Shown piece after piece: positions 1 through 10,020 of a DNA stretch of 64,000 nucleotides. How positions within the stretch are numbered: position 1 is the first letter of the stretch; each line of letters opens with the position of its first letter. The notes beneath the pieces are model-generated. The model saw only the letters and a program-made list of their open reading frames with translations, made no database searches and was not told the origin of the DNA. Source of the DNA: Saccharospirillaceae bacterium (GTDB lineage: Bacteria > Pseudomonadota > Gammaproteobacteria > Pseudomonadales > Oceanobacteraceae); the NCBI GenBank assembly GCA_021208685.1, contig JAJOJJ010000016.1:124001-188000 (forward strand). The letters run 5' to 3'. Position numbers and translations under genes: made by a program.

Positions 1-336
1 GTTGCGCCCGCGCCCCACCCGCAGGAGCGCGCCGATGACCGGGCTGAACCGGCATTTACCTCACCGCCGCTGTTGCATCTGCCTGCCGGGACGATGGATG
101 CGATCAGCGAACAGCCGCTACAAAGCGCACCTTTCGATCCGCGTCTGCGCCGCCAGCTGAATGCGGTGCGCCGTGAGCGGGTGCCTCCGCCGCGTGATTT
201 TATTGAAGCCGGTGAGGCTGGCAGTCTTGCGCCGCAGCCGCTGCGGGTCGGCGACCATTGCTTTCTCTACCGTGAAAAAGATGCGCTGGATGAAGACAGC
301 TTTGACGTCTGGTCGCCAGTGCAATGCCCGCCCTGA
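1..336 (+). CDS. C-terminal part of an uncharacterised protein (5' truncated by the window edge)
   Basis: Frame 1 is open from base 1 to the stop at 334-336, followed by a terminator palindrome; no family recognised. Confidence 0.5.
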   Translation, partial: VAPAPHPQERADDRAEPAFTSPPLLHLPAGTMDAISEQPLQSAPFDPRLRRQLNAVRRERVPPPRDFIEAGEAGSLAPQPLRVGDHCFLYREKDALDEDSFDVWSPVQCPP

Positions 337-345
337 GTGCATAAA

Positions 346-373
346 AAAACGGGCCTCAGCTGAGGCCCGTTTT
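346..373. terminator. Bidirectional intrinsic terminator
   Basis: AAAACGGGCCTCAG/CTGAGGCCCGTTTT perfect palindrome between convergent genes. Confidence 0.8.
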
Positions 374-395
374 CCGGTATTTACGGTTTACGGGA

Positions 396-2024
396 TCAGG
401 ACTCTTTGGCCTGAGCGCGCAGAATAAACTTCTGGATCTTTCCGGTGGAGGTTTTCGGCAACTCGCCAAATACCACGTGACGCGGGATTTTAAAGTGCGC
501 CATATTGGCCCGGCAGAAATCCATAATCGCCGCCGCGTCTTCTTCGGCACCCGGCTTCAGCTTTACGAAAGCACAGGGTGTTTCCCCCCATTTTTCATCC
601 GGCTTGGCCACCACGGCCGCTTCTTCCACATCCGGGTGACGGTAAAGAATGTCTTCGACTTCGATGGAGGAAATATTCTCACCACCGGAGATGATGATGT
701 CTTTCGAGCGGTCTTTGATCTCGATATAACCATCTTCGTGCCATACCGCCAGATCGCCGGTGTGGAACCAGTCACCGGCAAAGGCCTCTTCGCTGGCGCG
801 CGGGTTTTTCAGATAGCCTTTCATCACGATATTACCGCGGATGAAAATCTCACCGATGGTTTCGCCATCGCGGGCCACCGGTTGCAGGTTATCCGGATCA
901 GCAACCATCAGATCCTGCTGCATCGGGCTTTTTACCCCCTGACGGGCTTTCAGCGCGGCGCGCTCACCCGGGGTGCGGCTGTTCCAGGCATCGTCCCACT
1001 CGCACACGACACAGGGGCCGTAGGTTTCGGTCAGGCCGTATACGTGGGTCACTTTAAAGCCCATGGCTTCCATGCCTTCGATCACGGCCGCCGGAGGCGC
1101 TGCACCCGCGACCATGGCATTAACCTGATGTTCGATGCCTTCTTTCATCCCGGCGGGTGCATTGTTGAGCATGTTCAGCACAATCGGCGCGCCGCAGAAA
1201 TGCGATACTTTGTGCTCTTTAATGGCACCGTAAATGGCATCGGCGCGTACATGACGCAGAGAAACGCTGACCCCGGCGGCGGCGGCGAGCGTCCACGGGA
1301 AACACCAGCCATTGCAGTGGAACAGCGGCAGAATCCACAGATACACCGGGTGTTTGCCCATGTCCCAGGAAATAATATTGTTGGCGGCGTTCAGGTAGGC
1401 GCCACGGTGGTGATAGACCACGCCTTTCGGGTTGCCGGTGGTACCTGAGGTGTAGTTCAGGGTAATGGCCTGCCATTCGTTCTGTGGCAGATCCCAGACG
1501 AAATCCGGGTCGGCTTTGGCCAGCAGTTGCTCGTAGGTCTGTTCACCGAGCAGCTCGCCGCCGTCGAAGTACGGATCATCAACGGCGATGATCAGCGGTT
1601 TAACCGCCAGTAATTTCAGGGCTTTGCTGGCGACGTCGCTGAATTCGCGGTCGACAAACAGAATGCGGGTTTCGGCGTGCTGCAGAATAAAGGCAATGGC
1701 CTCGGCATCCAGACGGGTGTTGATGGCATTCAGTACGGCTCCGCTCATCGGCACACCAAAATGCGCTTCAAACATCGGGGGAATATTGGCACACAGGAAC
1801 GACACGGTCTCACCGTGCTGAATCCCCAGCGACTTAAGGCCAGAGGCCAGACGCACGCAGCGCTCGTAGGTTTCCCCCCAGGTGTAGGTGGTGTCCTGAT
1901 GAATCTGGGCGGTACGCTGCGGGTAAACAAAAGCCGCTCGCTGCAGATAGCTGATCGGTGATAAGGCGGTGTAGTTGGCCGGATTGGTGTCCAGACCCAT
2001 TTCATAAATGTTGTAGTGCTGCAT
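396..2024 (-). CDS. AMP-dependent acyl-CoA synthetase (DmdB / medium-long-chain acyl-CoA ligase-like)
   Basis: [21 protein letters not shown]-binding motif, GDWFHTGDLAVWHEDGYIEIKDRSKDII, C-terminal PKTSTGKIQKF; start chosen at MQHYNIYEMGL. Confidence 0.9.
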   Translation of the reverse strand: MQHYNIYEMGLDTNPANYTALSPISYLQRAAFVYPQRTAQIHQDTTYTWGETYERCVRLASGLKSLGIQHGETVSFLCANIPPMFEAHFGVPMSGAVLNAINTRLDAEAIAFILQHAETRILFVDREFSDVASKALKLLAVKPLIIAVDDPYFDGGELLGEQTYEQLLAKADPDFVWDLPQNEWQAITLNYTSGTTGNPKGVVYHHRGAYLNAANNIISWDMGKHPVYLWILPLFHCNGWCFPWTLAAAAGVSVSLRHVRADAIYGAIKEHKVSHFCGAPIVLNMLNNAPAGMKEGIEHQVNAMVAGAAPPAAVIEGMEAMGFKVTHVYGLTETYGPCVVCEWDDAWNSRTPGERAALKARQGVKSPMQQDLMVADPDNLQPVARDGETIGEIFIRGNIVMKGYLKNPRASEEAFAGDWFHTGDLAVWHEDGYIEIKDRSKDIIISGGENISSIEVEDILYRHPDVEEAAVVAKPDEKWGETPCAFVKLKPGAEEDAAAIMDFCRANMAHFKIPRHVVFGELPKTSTGKIQKFILRAQAKES

Positions 2025-2253
2025 ACAGCCCCCGGATAAGCAATGAATGCCGGCGACTGGCACACCTGAGTGCGTTGCGCACGCGATTAGCGCAGTGCCG
2101 GAGAAAGGGGGGCATTAAAAGCCCGCACTCACTGAGTGTGAATGCGACATAGGTATAAACGACTAAGTAGAAATACGGTCTGCATGACGCAGCAACAGAG
2201 CTGTGCCGCCGAACGCTGAACGGGCCCTGCGGCGACGCGTCAGTGACGGATGA

Positions 2254-2604
2254 TTACTGCGGCATTTTCTGTTTGATTCGGCCCAGGAAAAAGTCTTTTA
2301 ACATTACCCAGTCGCCCATAAAGCTCCACAGCGGGTACTTAAATGTCGCCGGTTTATTGTGTTCAAAGAAGAAATGACCGATCCAGGCCTGACCATAACC
2401 GGCAACCAGTGCCAGCGGCAGCAGTGCATACTGACCGCTCCACAGGGCGTAGATCAGAATGCTGAGCGCACTCAGGCTGCCGGTGTAATGCAGTACCCGG
2501 CACACCGGATTGGAATGTTCGCCCAGATAGTAAGGATAAAACTCGGCGAAGCTTTTGAATTCTGGCACTTGCCCGGTGTGAGTTGAGGAGTTCGGATGGC
2601 TCAT
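2254..2604 (-). CDS. DUF962 / Mpo1-like membrane protein
   Basis: FAEFYPYYLGEHSNPVCRVLHYTGSL...GYGQAWIGHFFFEHNKPATFKYPLWSFMGDWVM is typical of the family. Confidence 0.85.
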   Translation of the reverse strand: MSHPNSSTHTGQVPEFKSFAEFYPYYLGEHSNPVCRVLHYTGSLSALSILIYALWSGQYALLPLALVAGYGQAWIGHFFFEHNKPATFKYPLWSFMGDWVMLKDFFLGRIKQKMPQ

Positions 2605-2753
2605 GGTTGCCTGCCTTGCCGGATGGCTGCTGTCAGTTGTTTTTGTTATGAGGTGTTTTATTCGTGTTCAACATACGTCAGTGTGGCAAAAGCCGATTGG
2701 CTTTTCGGGTCAGATTATTATCATCATGGGTCATTTGGTGACGGAGTGGCTCC

Positions 2754-3782
2754 GTGTCTTCAACCATCGTGTACGCAACAGCGCCGCTGGCAACCACCTC
2801 CAGCGCCTGGGTGCGGTTATTGTTACAGGGCGCGGAACGCTTTGGCCTGAGCAGCACAGCGCTGTGTGAACAGGCCGGTATCGATGCCGGGGTATTGCAG
2901 CAGCCTCAGGGACGGATTCCTCAGACGCAGGTCACCGCGTTGTGGAGTGCGATCAGCGCGGCGTGCCCGGATGATGATCTGGCCCTGACGATTGGCCGTG
3001 ATATCCGTCTGGAACATGCACCGGTGATCAGCTTTGCCATGCAATCCAGCCGCACTCTGCGTGAAGCCCTGGAACGGCTGCTGCGCTTTCACCGCCTGAT
3101 TGGTGAGGCCATCGATCTGCCGCTGCAGGAAACTGCCCAAGGTGTACGTATCCGCTTTCACGCCCGCCAGCCAGTGCCGCTGTTGTCATTGCATACTGCC
3201 ATGGTGGCGCTGGTGGCCATGGCACGCTGGCTGACGCGGCAGCCGGTGAGGCCGCTGACCGTCACATTACGCCGCTCTCCTCCTGCACACCCCGAACACT
3301 GGCAGCAGTACTTCGCCTGCCCGGTGCAGTTCTCGGCGTCACAGAACAGCATTGAATTCAGCCATGAACTGCTTGCTATCGCCGTTGCCGGAGCGAACCC
3401 TCAGCAGGCGGCGGCGCAGGATCTGGCGGCGCGTCATGCGCTGCAACAGCTGAATGAGCAGCAGGCGCTGGCTCACGTGCGTTACTGGATTGAGCAATCG
3501 TTACTGTTGGGGGAGCCCGACCGCGCCTGGGTAGCCGGTTGTCTGGGGTTAAGCATCAGTACCTTACAGCGCCGTCTGCGGGCGCACGGGGTGACGTTTA
3601 AACAATTGCTGGAAGATGTCCGCCGTGAACAGGCCTTGCAGTTGTTGCAGCAGGGTGTGGCGTTGCCGGAAATCGCCCTGCGTCTCGGTTATCAGGAGCA
3701 GAGCAACTTTCAGCGGGCGTTTAAGCGCTGGTTTGATCAAACGCCGGGGCGCGTGAGGAATGAACGCCGGGAAAACAACTGA
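2754..3782 (+). CDS. AraC family transcriptional regulator (arabinose-binding-domain type)
   Basis: C-terminal HTH: CLGLSISTLQRRLRAHGVTFKQLLEDVRREQALQLL...IALRLGYQEQSNFQRAFKRWFDQTPGRVR. Confidence 0.9.
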   Translation: MSSTIVYATAPLATTSSAWVRLLLQGAERFGLSSTALCEQAGIDAGVLQQPQGRIPQTQVTALWSAISAACPDDDLALTIGRDIRLEHAPVISFAMQSSRTLREALERLLRFHRLIGEAIDLPLQETAQGVRIRFHARQPVPLLSLHTAMVALVAMARWLTRQPVRPLTVTLRRSPPAHPEHWQQYFACPVQFSASQNSIEFSHELLAIAVAGANPQQAAAQDLAARHALQQLNEQQALAHVRYWIEQSLLLGEPDRAWVAGCLGLSISTLQRRLRAHGVTFKQLLEDVRREQALQLLQQGVALPEIALRLGYQEQSNFQRAFKRWFDQTPGRVRNERRENN

Positions 3783-3867
3783 TAATACATTTCATATTTG
3801 CGAATAGTTCTTGTTTCGTATATTGTCCGCCGCCTTTGATATTGATTCGTATTAACGGGTGGCTTTT

Positions 3868-5388
3868 ATGCAACGCTTTCTTCTGCCGGTTTTACCGGTT
3901 GTGTTTCTGTTGGGTTGTGGTGCGGATGACGACCGTGCGCCCGACATCACCGCACCACAGATCAACGGACAATTTTCCACCGAGCCGGCGATCGTCCAGA
4001 GCCGTCTGCTGACCTTGACGGGCAGCGTCAGTGATGACCGTAAGCTGGCCAGCGTAGAGATTATCAGCGGCGAACAAACCCTGAACGCTGATCTGCAACT
4101 GGCCGACGATGGCCGCAGTGGTCAGTTCAGTGCGGCACTCAGGCTGAGCGGCGGTCTGAATGCCTTTCAGATCGTGGTAAGCGACGCCGCCGGCAACCAG
4201 AGCCGTGCAAGCCATCAGGCGTACTTCGGTAAGCGGGTAACGGCTGGCGGCGCGCACTCCGGTGCGATTGTTGAAGGCAAAACCTATGTCTGGGGCCGCA
4301 ACAACAAAGGCCAGCTGGGACTGGGCATGACCAGCAAACTGGCCAGTGATGAATCGCATCCGGTAACGCCGGTTCTGCTGCCAGCCAGCAAAACATTCGT
4401 GTCGCTGGCGTTTAACCAGAACGCCTCGCTGGCGCTGGCCGCGGATGGCACGGTCTGGAGCTGGGGCGATGGCAGCAATGGTCAGCTCGGGCTGGGCAGT
4501 GCCGGAGCCGAAACCCCGGATACCAGCACCCGCATGACGCCGGTGCAGGTGCCGGGCATCACGGATGCGGTGTCTGTTGTGCGTGGCTATGGCCACTCAC
4601 TGGTGCTGCATAACGACGGTACCGTCTCTGCGTTTGGCAGCAATAACCTTGGTCAGCTGGGGGATGGTTCTGCCCTTAACCGCGATTACCCGGTGCGCTT
4701 AACCCTGAGCGGGATTGTACAGATCGCCGCATCGTCCGGCAGTTCCTATGCGCTCGATGAACAGGGCGTCGTCTGGGGCTGGGGCGCGAATGACTACGCC
4801 AATCTGGGGTTAGCCTCTGAAGACACGGAGGTGCACAGCACCCCCGTTCAGATTCCGCTGCCGCAAGCGATTACTGCTGTAGCTGCTGGTCGTGATCATG
4901 TACTGGCGCTGGCGAAAAGTGGCCAGGTGTATGCGTGGGGTCTGAATTTCAGCAGTCAGGTGGGCTTATTCGTCAGTGAGCAATGGCCGGAAGTGGTGAC
5001 CAGTCCGCAGCTGTTGCCATGGTTCAGCGATGTGCAGGCGGTCTGGGCCAATGGCAATCAGAGTTTTGTGAAGCGCGCCGATGGCAAAGTGTATCCCTGG
5101 GGCCAAAACATGCTGGGTACGCTGGGCATTGAGCTGGATGACGATGTCGAAGCGCCGCTGAGCCCGATTCTGCAATTCGATAATGCTCTGGATCTGGGCA
5201 ATGGTGCGCTGCATACCGTTGGTCTGCGTGGTGATGGTCAGCTGTTCTCCTGGGGCTGGAGTTTTGAGGGCTCTTTGGGGGGCAGCGACCTGATTAATCT
5301 GTGGGGCTATCGCGTACCGGTGCTGGTCACCATCCCTGACGCTGCTGAAGCGAACACAACCACTGCGATGGTGACGGCAGCGCCATGA
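3868..5388 (+). CDS. RCC1-repeat beta-propeller lipoprotein
   Basis: Signal peptide and lipobox LLGCGADD; seven repeats of the form ...G.V(W/Y).WG.N..GQLG... Confidence 0.85.
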   Translation: MQRFLLPVLPVVFLLGCGADDDRAPDITAPQINGQFSTEPAIVQSRLLTLTGSVSDDRKLASVEIISGEQTLNADLQLADDGRSGQFSAALRLSGGLNAFQIVVSDAAGNQSRASHQAYFGKRVTAGGAHSGAIVEGKTYVWGRNNKGQLGLGMTSKLASDESHPVTPVLLPASKTFVSLAFNQNASLALAADGTVWSWGDGSNGQLGLGSAGAETPDTSTRMTPVQVPGITDAVSVVRGYGHSLVLHNDGTVSAFGSNNLGQLGDGSALNRDYPVRLTLSGIVQIAASSGSSYALDEQGVVWGWGANDYANLGLASEDTEVHSTPVQIPLPQAITAVAAGRDHVLALAKSGQVYAWGLNFSSQVGLFVSEQWPEVVTSPQLLPWFSDVQAVWANGNQSFVKRADGKVYPWGQNMLGTLGIELDDDVEAPLSPILQFDNALDLGNGALHTVGLRGDGQLFSWGWSFEGSLGGSDLINLWGYRVPVLVTIPDAAEANTTTAMVTAAP

Positions 5389-6719
5389 TCCGCACGGGTT
5401 ATTTACTGTTAACAACGCTGGTGCTGCTGGCTGGCTGTGGCGCCTCCGACCAATCCGGCTCTGACGCCGGACAACCCGCGCAGAAATGGCTGCCGGTGGG
5501 AGGCGCTGCCACGGTTGAATGGCAGGCCTCTCTGGGCTTTCTGCAGTTTATTCCGGGTCTGCCGCTGGAAGAGCTGGCGCAGGTATCGCGCGGTCGGGAG
5601 CTGTTTGTGGCGGACTGGGAAATGGCCCCCGGCGCCCGTCCGCAACTCGACGGACTGGGACCGCTGTTTGTCGCCGGAGCCTGCGATCTGTGTCACAGCG
5701 CCAATGGTCGTGCCGCCAGCCTGCTGGCTGACGGTCAGATCGGCAGTGGCTTGCTGTTTCGTCTGGGCGACGCCAGCGGCCAGCCTGATCCGCATCTGGG
5801 TGGCCAGTTGCAGCCATTCGCCACCGTCGGACGCGGTGAGGGGGATGTCAGCTGGCAGGATGACGGCTCCGGTAAGCCGCAGTTTGTGCTGAGCAATCCG
5901 AGCCATGCACTGGCGGCTGGTATTCACCTTGGGCCGCGCCTGTCGCCACAGCTGACCGGCGTCGGCTTGCTGAATCTGGTGCCGGAGGAGCAGATTCTGG
6001 CCTATGAAGATGAATCCGACCGTAACGCTGACGGCATTTCCGGTCGCGCGCACCGCCTGCAGCGTGAAGGACAGGACTGCATTGGCCGTTTTGGCTGGAA
6101 GGCGATGCAATGTTCGCTGCGCGGACAAAGCGCCGGTGCCCTGCAACAGGATATGGGTCTGACCAGTGTGGTGAATCCGCAGGAGCCGTGCACGGAGCAT
6201 CAGGATATCTGTGCCAGCCAGCCGTCCGGCGGTCATCCTGAAGTCAGCGAGGAGGCACTGGGTCAGATCAATGAGTTCCTCACCGTACTGGCGGTGTATG
6301 AGCGGCGCGTGAGCGATGACGCGGCCTTTGAGCGTGGAGCGACATTGTTTACCGAAACCGGCTGCGCGGCCTGTCACCGGCCAACATTAACAACCCGAGC
6401 GGACGCTGCGCTGGTGCCGCTGCGCGGCCAGACAATCTATGCCTATACCGATTTGCTGCTGCACGATATGGGCGAAGATCTGAGCGACGGCGTGGGCGAG
6501 GGGGATGCACAACCCCGTGAATGGCGCACCCCGCCACTGTGGGGGCTGGGTTTGCTGGAGGGTGATGGCGTCAGCCGCTTCCTGCACGATGGCCGGGCGC
6601 AAACCTTGCCGCAGGCGATTCTCTGGCATGGTGGTGAAGGTCTGGCAGCAAAACAGGCCTTTGAGCAGCTGAATCCGCAACAACAGTCTGACCTGCTCAG
6701 CTTCCTGCGTGCTATCTGA
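5385..6719 (+). CDS. Di-haem oxidoreductase/DUF1111-type lipoprotein
   Basis: Lipobox LLAGCGAS; two CxxCH motifs (CDLCH, CAACH); MTEWRTPPLWGLG...FLHDGRAQTL-like C-terminal pattern (here REWRTPPLWGLGL...FLHDGRAQTLPQAILWHGGEG). Confidence 0.85.
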   Translation: MIRTGYLLLTTLVLLAGCGASDQSGSDAGQPAQKWLPVGGAATVEWQASLGFLQFIPGLPLEELAQVSRGRELFVADWEMAPGARPQLDGLGPLFVAGACDLCHSANGRAASLLADGQIGSGLLFRLGDASGQPDPHLGGQLQPFATVGRGEGDVSWQDDGSGKPQFVLSNPSHALAAGIHLGPRLSPQLTGVGLLNLVPEEQILAYEDESDRNADGISGRAHRLQREGQDCIGRFGWKAMQCSLRGQSAGALQQDMGLTSVVNPQEPCTEHQDICASQPSGGHPEVSEEALGQINEFLTVLAVYERRVSDDAAFERGATLFTETGCAACHRPTLTTRADAALVPLRGQTIYAYTDLLLHDMGEDLSDGVGEGDAQPREWRTPPLWGLGLLEGDGVSRFLHDGRAQTLPQAILWHGGEGLAAKQAFEQLNPQQQSDLLSFLRAI

Positions 6720-7153
6720 TACGTTAACCGTGAGATACAGGGCGGAGGTTATGGAAAACGTCCGCTTGCTCCTTCCGCTCTGGCTGTCTGCCGGGCTCTG
6801 ACATCGTTGTATCATCGTTCGCTGCTTGATAGGCGGCGGCTTTTCTCATGCTAATGGGCGGTTTTTACAGCCCGTCATTCATTGCCATACTGTTTTAACG
6901 GGCCTTATATATAACGCTCAGTGTGATTGCGTATCGCGCCGATGGCGTAAAAACCAGTACTGATTGCACAAATAACCTGTGAATTTGCCGGTATGGCCTG
7001 AGTGGACAGACATAAAACCGATGTGTCTTCCCAAGAGGACAAAAGCGGATCGGCATTGCAGCATAACCACGCGGGTTTTCTGATAGGCTAGGGTTATAAC
7101 AACCAGAATGTTCTCACTGTCACCCGCTGGTGGCAGTCACGGAGGGACGAACC

Positions 7154-8374
7154 ATGCTCTACAAAATAAATGCCCAGATCATGGATGCCATGCGCCCGGT
7201 GCATGTGCTTGCACGGCATACGCGCAATATGTTTTATCAGCCCTGGAATCCGCTGAATTACGGCATCTTTTTCCGAACCGTTCGAGCCACGATGGAGCTG
7301 ACCGAACGGCTGACCGATTACTACGAACAGCCGGAGTGGGATCTGGACACCACGGAAATCGACGGCCGCACCATCGGCATCGAATACAAAACCGTCGTTG
7401 AAAAACCCTACTGCAATCTGCTGCATTTCCGCCGCCGTACGCGTGGCCTGGATCAGCCTAAGGTGTTGCTGCTGGCACCGTTATCCGGTCACTTTGCGAC
7501 CTTGCTGCGTGGCACTGTGCGGGAGTTTTTACCAGATCACGAGGTGTACATTACCGATTGGCGTAATGCCCGCGATGTGCCCATGAGTGATGGCAGTTTC
7601 CGCTTTGATGATTACGTTGAATACTTAATCGAATTTATGGAAAAACTGGGCCCGGATACCCACGTTCTGGCGGTGTGCCAGCCGTGTGTACCGGCGCTGG
7701 TGGCCGCCGCGTATATGGCAATGCATAACAATCCTAACCTGCCGAAAAGCATGAGTCTGATGGGTGGCCCGGTGGATACCCGCATCAATCCGACCGACGT
7801 TAATGATTATGCATCCGGCCGTGATCTGGAATGGTTTGAAGATAATGTCATCTGCCGTGTACCGCCGGGTTTTAAAGGCCGTGGCCAGCTGGTGTATCCG
7901 GGTTTTATCCAGCTCACCGGTTTTATGTCGATGAATATGGATTCGCACGTCAGCAAACACTTCAAATTTTTCAGTGATCTGGTGAAAGGGGATGGCGAGA
8001 GCGCAGAAGCGCACCGGCAGTTTTATAACGAATATCTGGCGGTGATGGATATGCCTGCACAGTATTACCTCGACACCATTCGCCGGGTCTTTCTGGAGCA
8101 TCAGCTGCCGAAAGGCGAGCTGGAATTCCGCGGTGAAAAAGTCGATCTTAAAGCCATTAAGTCTATGGCCTTAATGACCATCGAGGGAGAGCTGGACGAT
8201 ATTACCGGACGTGGCCAGACATCCTGTGCCCTTGAGTTATGTGCCGGTATCGCCAAAAGTAAAAAACAGCATCTGGAAGAAGAAGGTGTCGGTCATTATG
8301 GTATTTTTAATGGCCGCAAATTCCGCGAAAGCATTGCCCCTAAAGTAAAAGCGTTTATGCAAAAACACGCCTGA
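7154..8374 (+). CDS. phaZ: Intracellular polyhydroxyalkanoate depolymerase
   Basis: HVLAVCQPCVPALVAAAYMA, SLMGGPVDTRINPT, GRGQTSCALELC, VGHYGIFNGRKFRE motifs of the PHB depolymerase family. Confidence 0.9.
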   Translation: MLYKINAQIMDAMRPVHVLARHTRNMFYQPWNPLNYGIFFRTVRATMELTERLTDYYEQPEWDLDTTEIDGRTIGIEYKTVVEKPYCNLLHFRRRTRGLDQPKVLLLAPLSGHFATLLRGTVREFLPDHEVYITDWRNARDVPMSDGSFRFDDYVEYLIEFMEKLGPDTHVLAVCQPCVPALVAAAYMAMHNNPNLPKSMSLMGGPVDTRINPTDVNDYASGRDLEWFEDNVICRVPPGFKGRGQLVYPGFIQLTGFMSMNMDSHVSKHFKFFSDLVKGDGESAEAHRQFYNEYLAVMDMPAQYYLDTIRRVFLEHQLPKGELEFRGEKVDLKAIKSMALMTIEGELDDITGRGQTSCALELCAGIAKSKKQHLEEEGVGHYGIFNGRKFRESIAPKVKAFMQKHA

Positions 8375-8388
8375 AGGTTTTACGGATA

Positions 8389-8427
8389 AAAAAAGCGGCC
8401 TTTGTGATGAACAAAGGCCGCTTTTTT
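8389..8427. terminator. Bidirectional intrinsic terminator
   Basis: AAAAAAGCGGCCTTTGT-GATGA-ACAAAGGCCGCTTTTTT. Confidence 0.85.
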
Positions 8428-8439
8428 ATGCGCAGTCTT

Positions 8440-10020
8440 TCAGGGCGCGTTTTGTACCGCCGGTGCTTCTCTGCCGGTATGCAGGCGGGCGATGCAGCGC
8501 AGCAGTTTCTCACCGCTTAAGGGTTTCAGAACCACATCATCCATACCGGCATTCAGACAGGTCTGACGATCTTGCTCCATAGCGTTGGCGGTCAGGCCGA
8601 CAATAGGAACACAACGGTGATAATCATCCAGTGTGCGCAGCAATTGCGTAGCGCGCAGCCCGTCCATCACCGGCATATGCCAGTCCATTAAAATCAGATC
8701 AAAGCGTTGCTGCTGACAGAGATCAAGGGCCTGCTGGCCGTGTTCGGCGACCGTAGAGCGGATACCCGCATGGGCGAGAATTTTTTTGGTCACCAGCTGA
8801 TTGGTACGGTTGTCTTCAACCAGCAAGACATGCAAATCGGGTATCTTCGGCAACGGATCAATCGGTCCGGGTACCGGAAGATTCTGCATTAACGCCGGAT
8901 AACTCAGATTAAATTCGAACACCGAGCCTTTGCCGGGAACGCTGCTGACGTCAATGCTGCCGCCTTTGGCATTCACCAGATCTTTGCAGATGGTCAGCCC
9001 CAGACCACTGCCTTCATAGCGGCGAGTGGTTGACTGATCGACCTGACTGAACGGACGGAATAACTTATCCATATCGTCGGCATGAATACCGATGCCGGTA
9101 TCGACAACACGGAAACGCAGTTTGTATTCATGTCCCAGACGTTTATCCAGATCCACGCTCAGCGACACGCTGCCTTCGTGGGTAAATTTAACGGCATTAC
9201 TGACCAGATTCAGCAGAATCTGTTTCAGCCTGCCACCGTCGCCATGCAGCTGGTCAGGGATGCGGCTGTCGATATTAACGCTGAAGCGGATGTTCTTTTC
9301 CTGCACCGCATGCCGTATCAGATTCTGCACATCATGGACGGCCTGACGCAGCGAGAACGGCGCATTTTCCAGGCGGATATTGCCACTGTCGATCCGGGCG
9401 TATTCGAGAATATCGGAGGTCTGGCGCGTCAGCGCTTCGGTTGCATTCAGGATCAGCCGGCACAGCTCTTCCTTTTCCTGCGGATCAACGCATTTGAGCA
9501 ATAACTCCGTAGCACCACGAATGCCATTTAACGGGGTACGCATTTCATGGCTCATATTGGCCAGAAAGGATGTTTTAACTTCGTTGGCCGCTTCCGCTGC
9601 TTTCTGTGCCTGCTTCAGACGGGTGATGTTGCGCGAGATACCAAAGATATATTGCACGTCACCGGAAGAGCCAAAAATCGGCGATAAGGTCGTGCTCCAG
9701 TACTGCGTGCTGCCGTCGTGGCTGGTGAGCTCTTCAGATTCTTCGTACTGAATGGGCTCCTTACGTTCTATGCAACGCTTGTAATTGGCCACGACAGCCT
9801 CGTACAGATCGGCAGGCATCATCTGGCGCATGGGCAGATCACGTGGCAGGGCGGACACCAATTCAACACTGATCTGTTGCGCCAGATTGGTTTTTACAAT
9901 GTAAAAATCGTCTTCACTGACGCGCAGAATAAACATGTTATCCGGGGTGTTGCGCCAGATCTCATAGAACAGGTGGGTTTCAAGATCCAGCCCGTTGTCT
10001 GAACGAATCTCCCGGCTCAT
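8440..10020 (-). CDS. Hybrid histidine kinase with PAS/PAC domain and C-terminal receiver
   Basis: SFLANMSHEMRTPLNGIRG H-box, GSGLGLTICKDLV G-box, receiver VLLVEDNRTNQLVTKKIL...DLILMDWHMPVMDG. Confidence 0.93.
   Translation of the reverse strand: MSREIRSDNGLDLETHLFYEIWRNTPDNMFILRVSEDDFYIVKTNLAQQISVELVSALPRDLPMRQMMPADLYEAVVANYKRCIERKEPIQYEESEELTSHDGSTQYWSTTLSPIFGSSGDVQYIFGISRNITRLKQAQKAAEAANEVKTSFLANMSHEMRTPLNGIRGATELLLKCVDPQEKEELCRLILNATEALTRQTSDILEYARIDSGNIRLENAPFSLRQAVHDVQNLIRHAVQEKNIRFSVNIDSRIPDQLHGDGGRLKQILLNLVSNAVKFTHEGSVSLSVDLDKRLGHEYKLRFRVVDTGIGIHADDMDKLFRPFSQVDQSTTRRYEGSGLGLTICKDLVNAKGGSIDVSSVPGKGSVFEFNLSYPALMQNLPVPGPIDPLPKIPDLHVLLVEDNRTNQLVTKKILAHAGIRSTVAEHGQQALDLCQQQRFDLILMDWHMPVMDGLRATQLLRTLDDYHRCVPIVGLTANAMEQDRQTCLNAGMDDVVLKPLSGEKLLRCIARLHTGREAPAVQNAP

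Noticed and set aside
346-373. Perfect palindrome as a possible operator
   Set aside because: Position between convergent genes with A and T tracts on both sides fits a bidirectional terminator
477-1448. 323-aa plus-strand ORF opposite the acyl-CoA synthetase
   Set aside because: Antisense frame of a well-supported CDS; low-complexity, no motifs; typical high-GC shadow ORF
3892-4596. 234-aa minus-strand ORF opposite the RCC1 gene
   Set aside because: Mirrors the repeat-rich RCC1 gene; no independent start or motif
5409-6377. 322-aa minus-strand ORF opposite the DUF1111 gene
   Set aside because: Shadow ORF of a CDS with clear haem motifs
5385-6719. Could the di-haem lipoprotein be the missing MauG?
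   Set aside because: Sequence pattern fits DUF1111, it is a lipoprotein coupled to the RCC1 gene and is far from the amine dehydrogenase cluster
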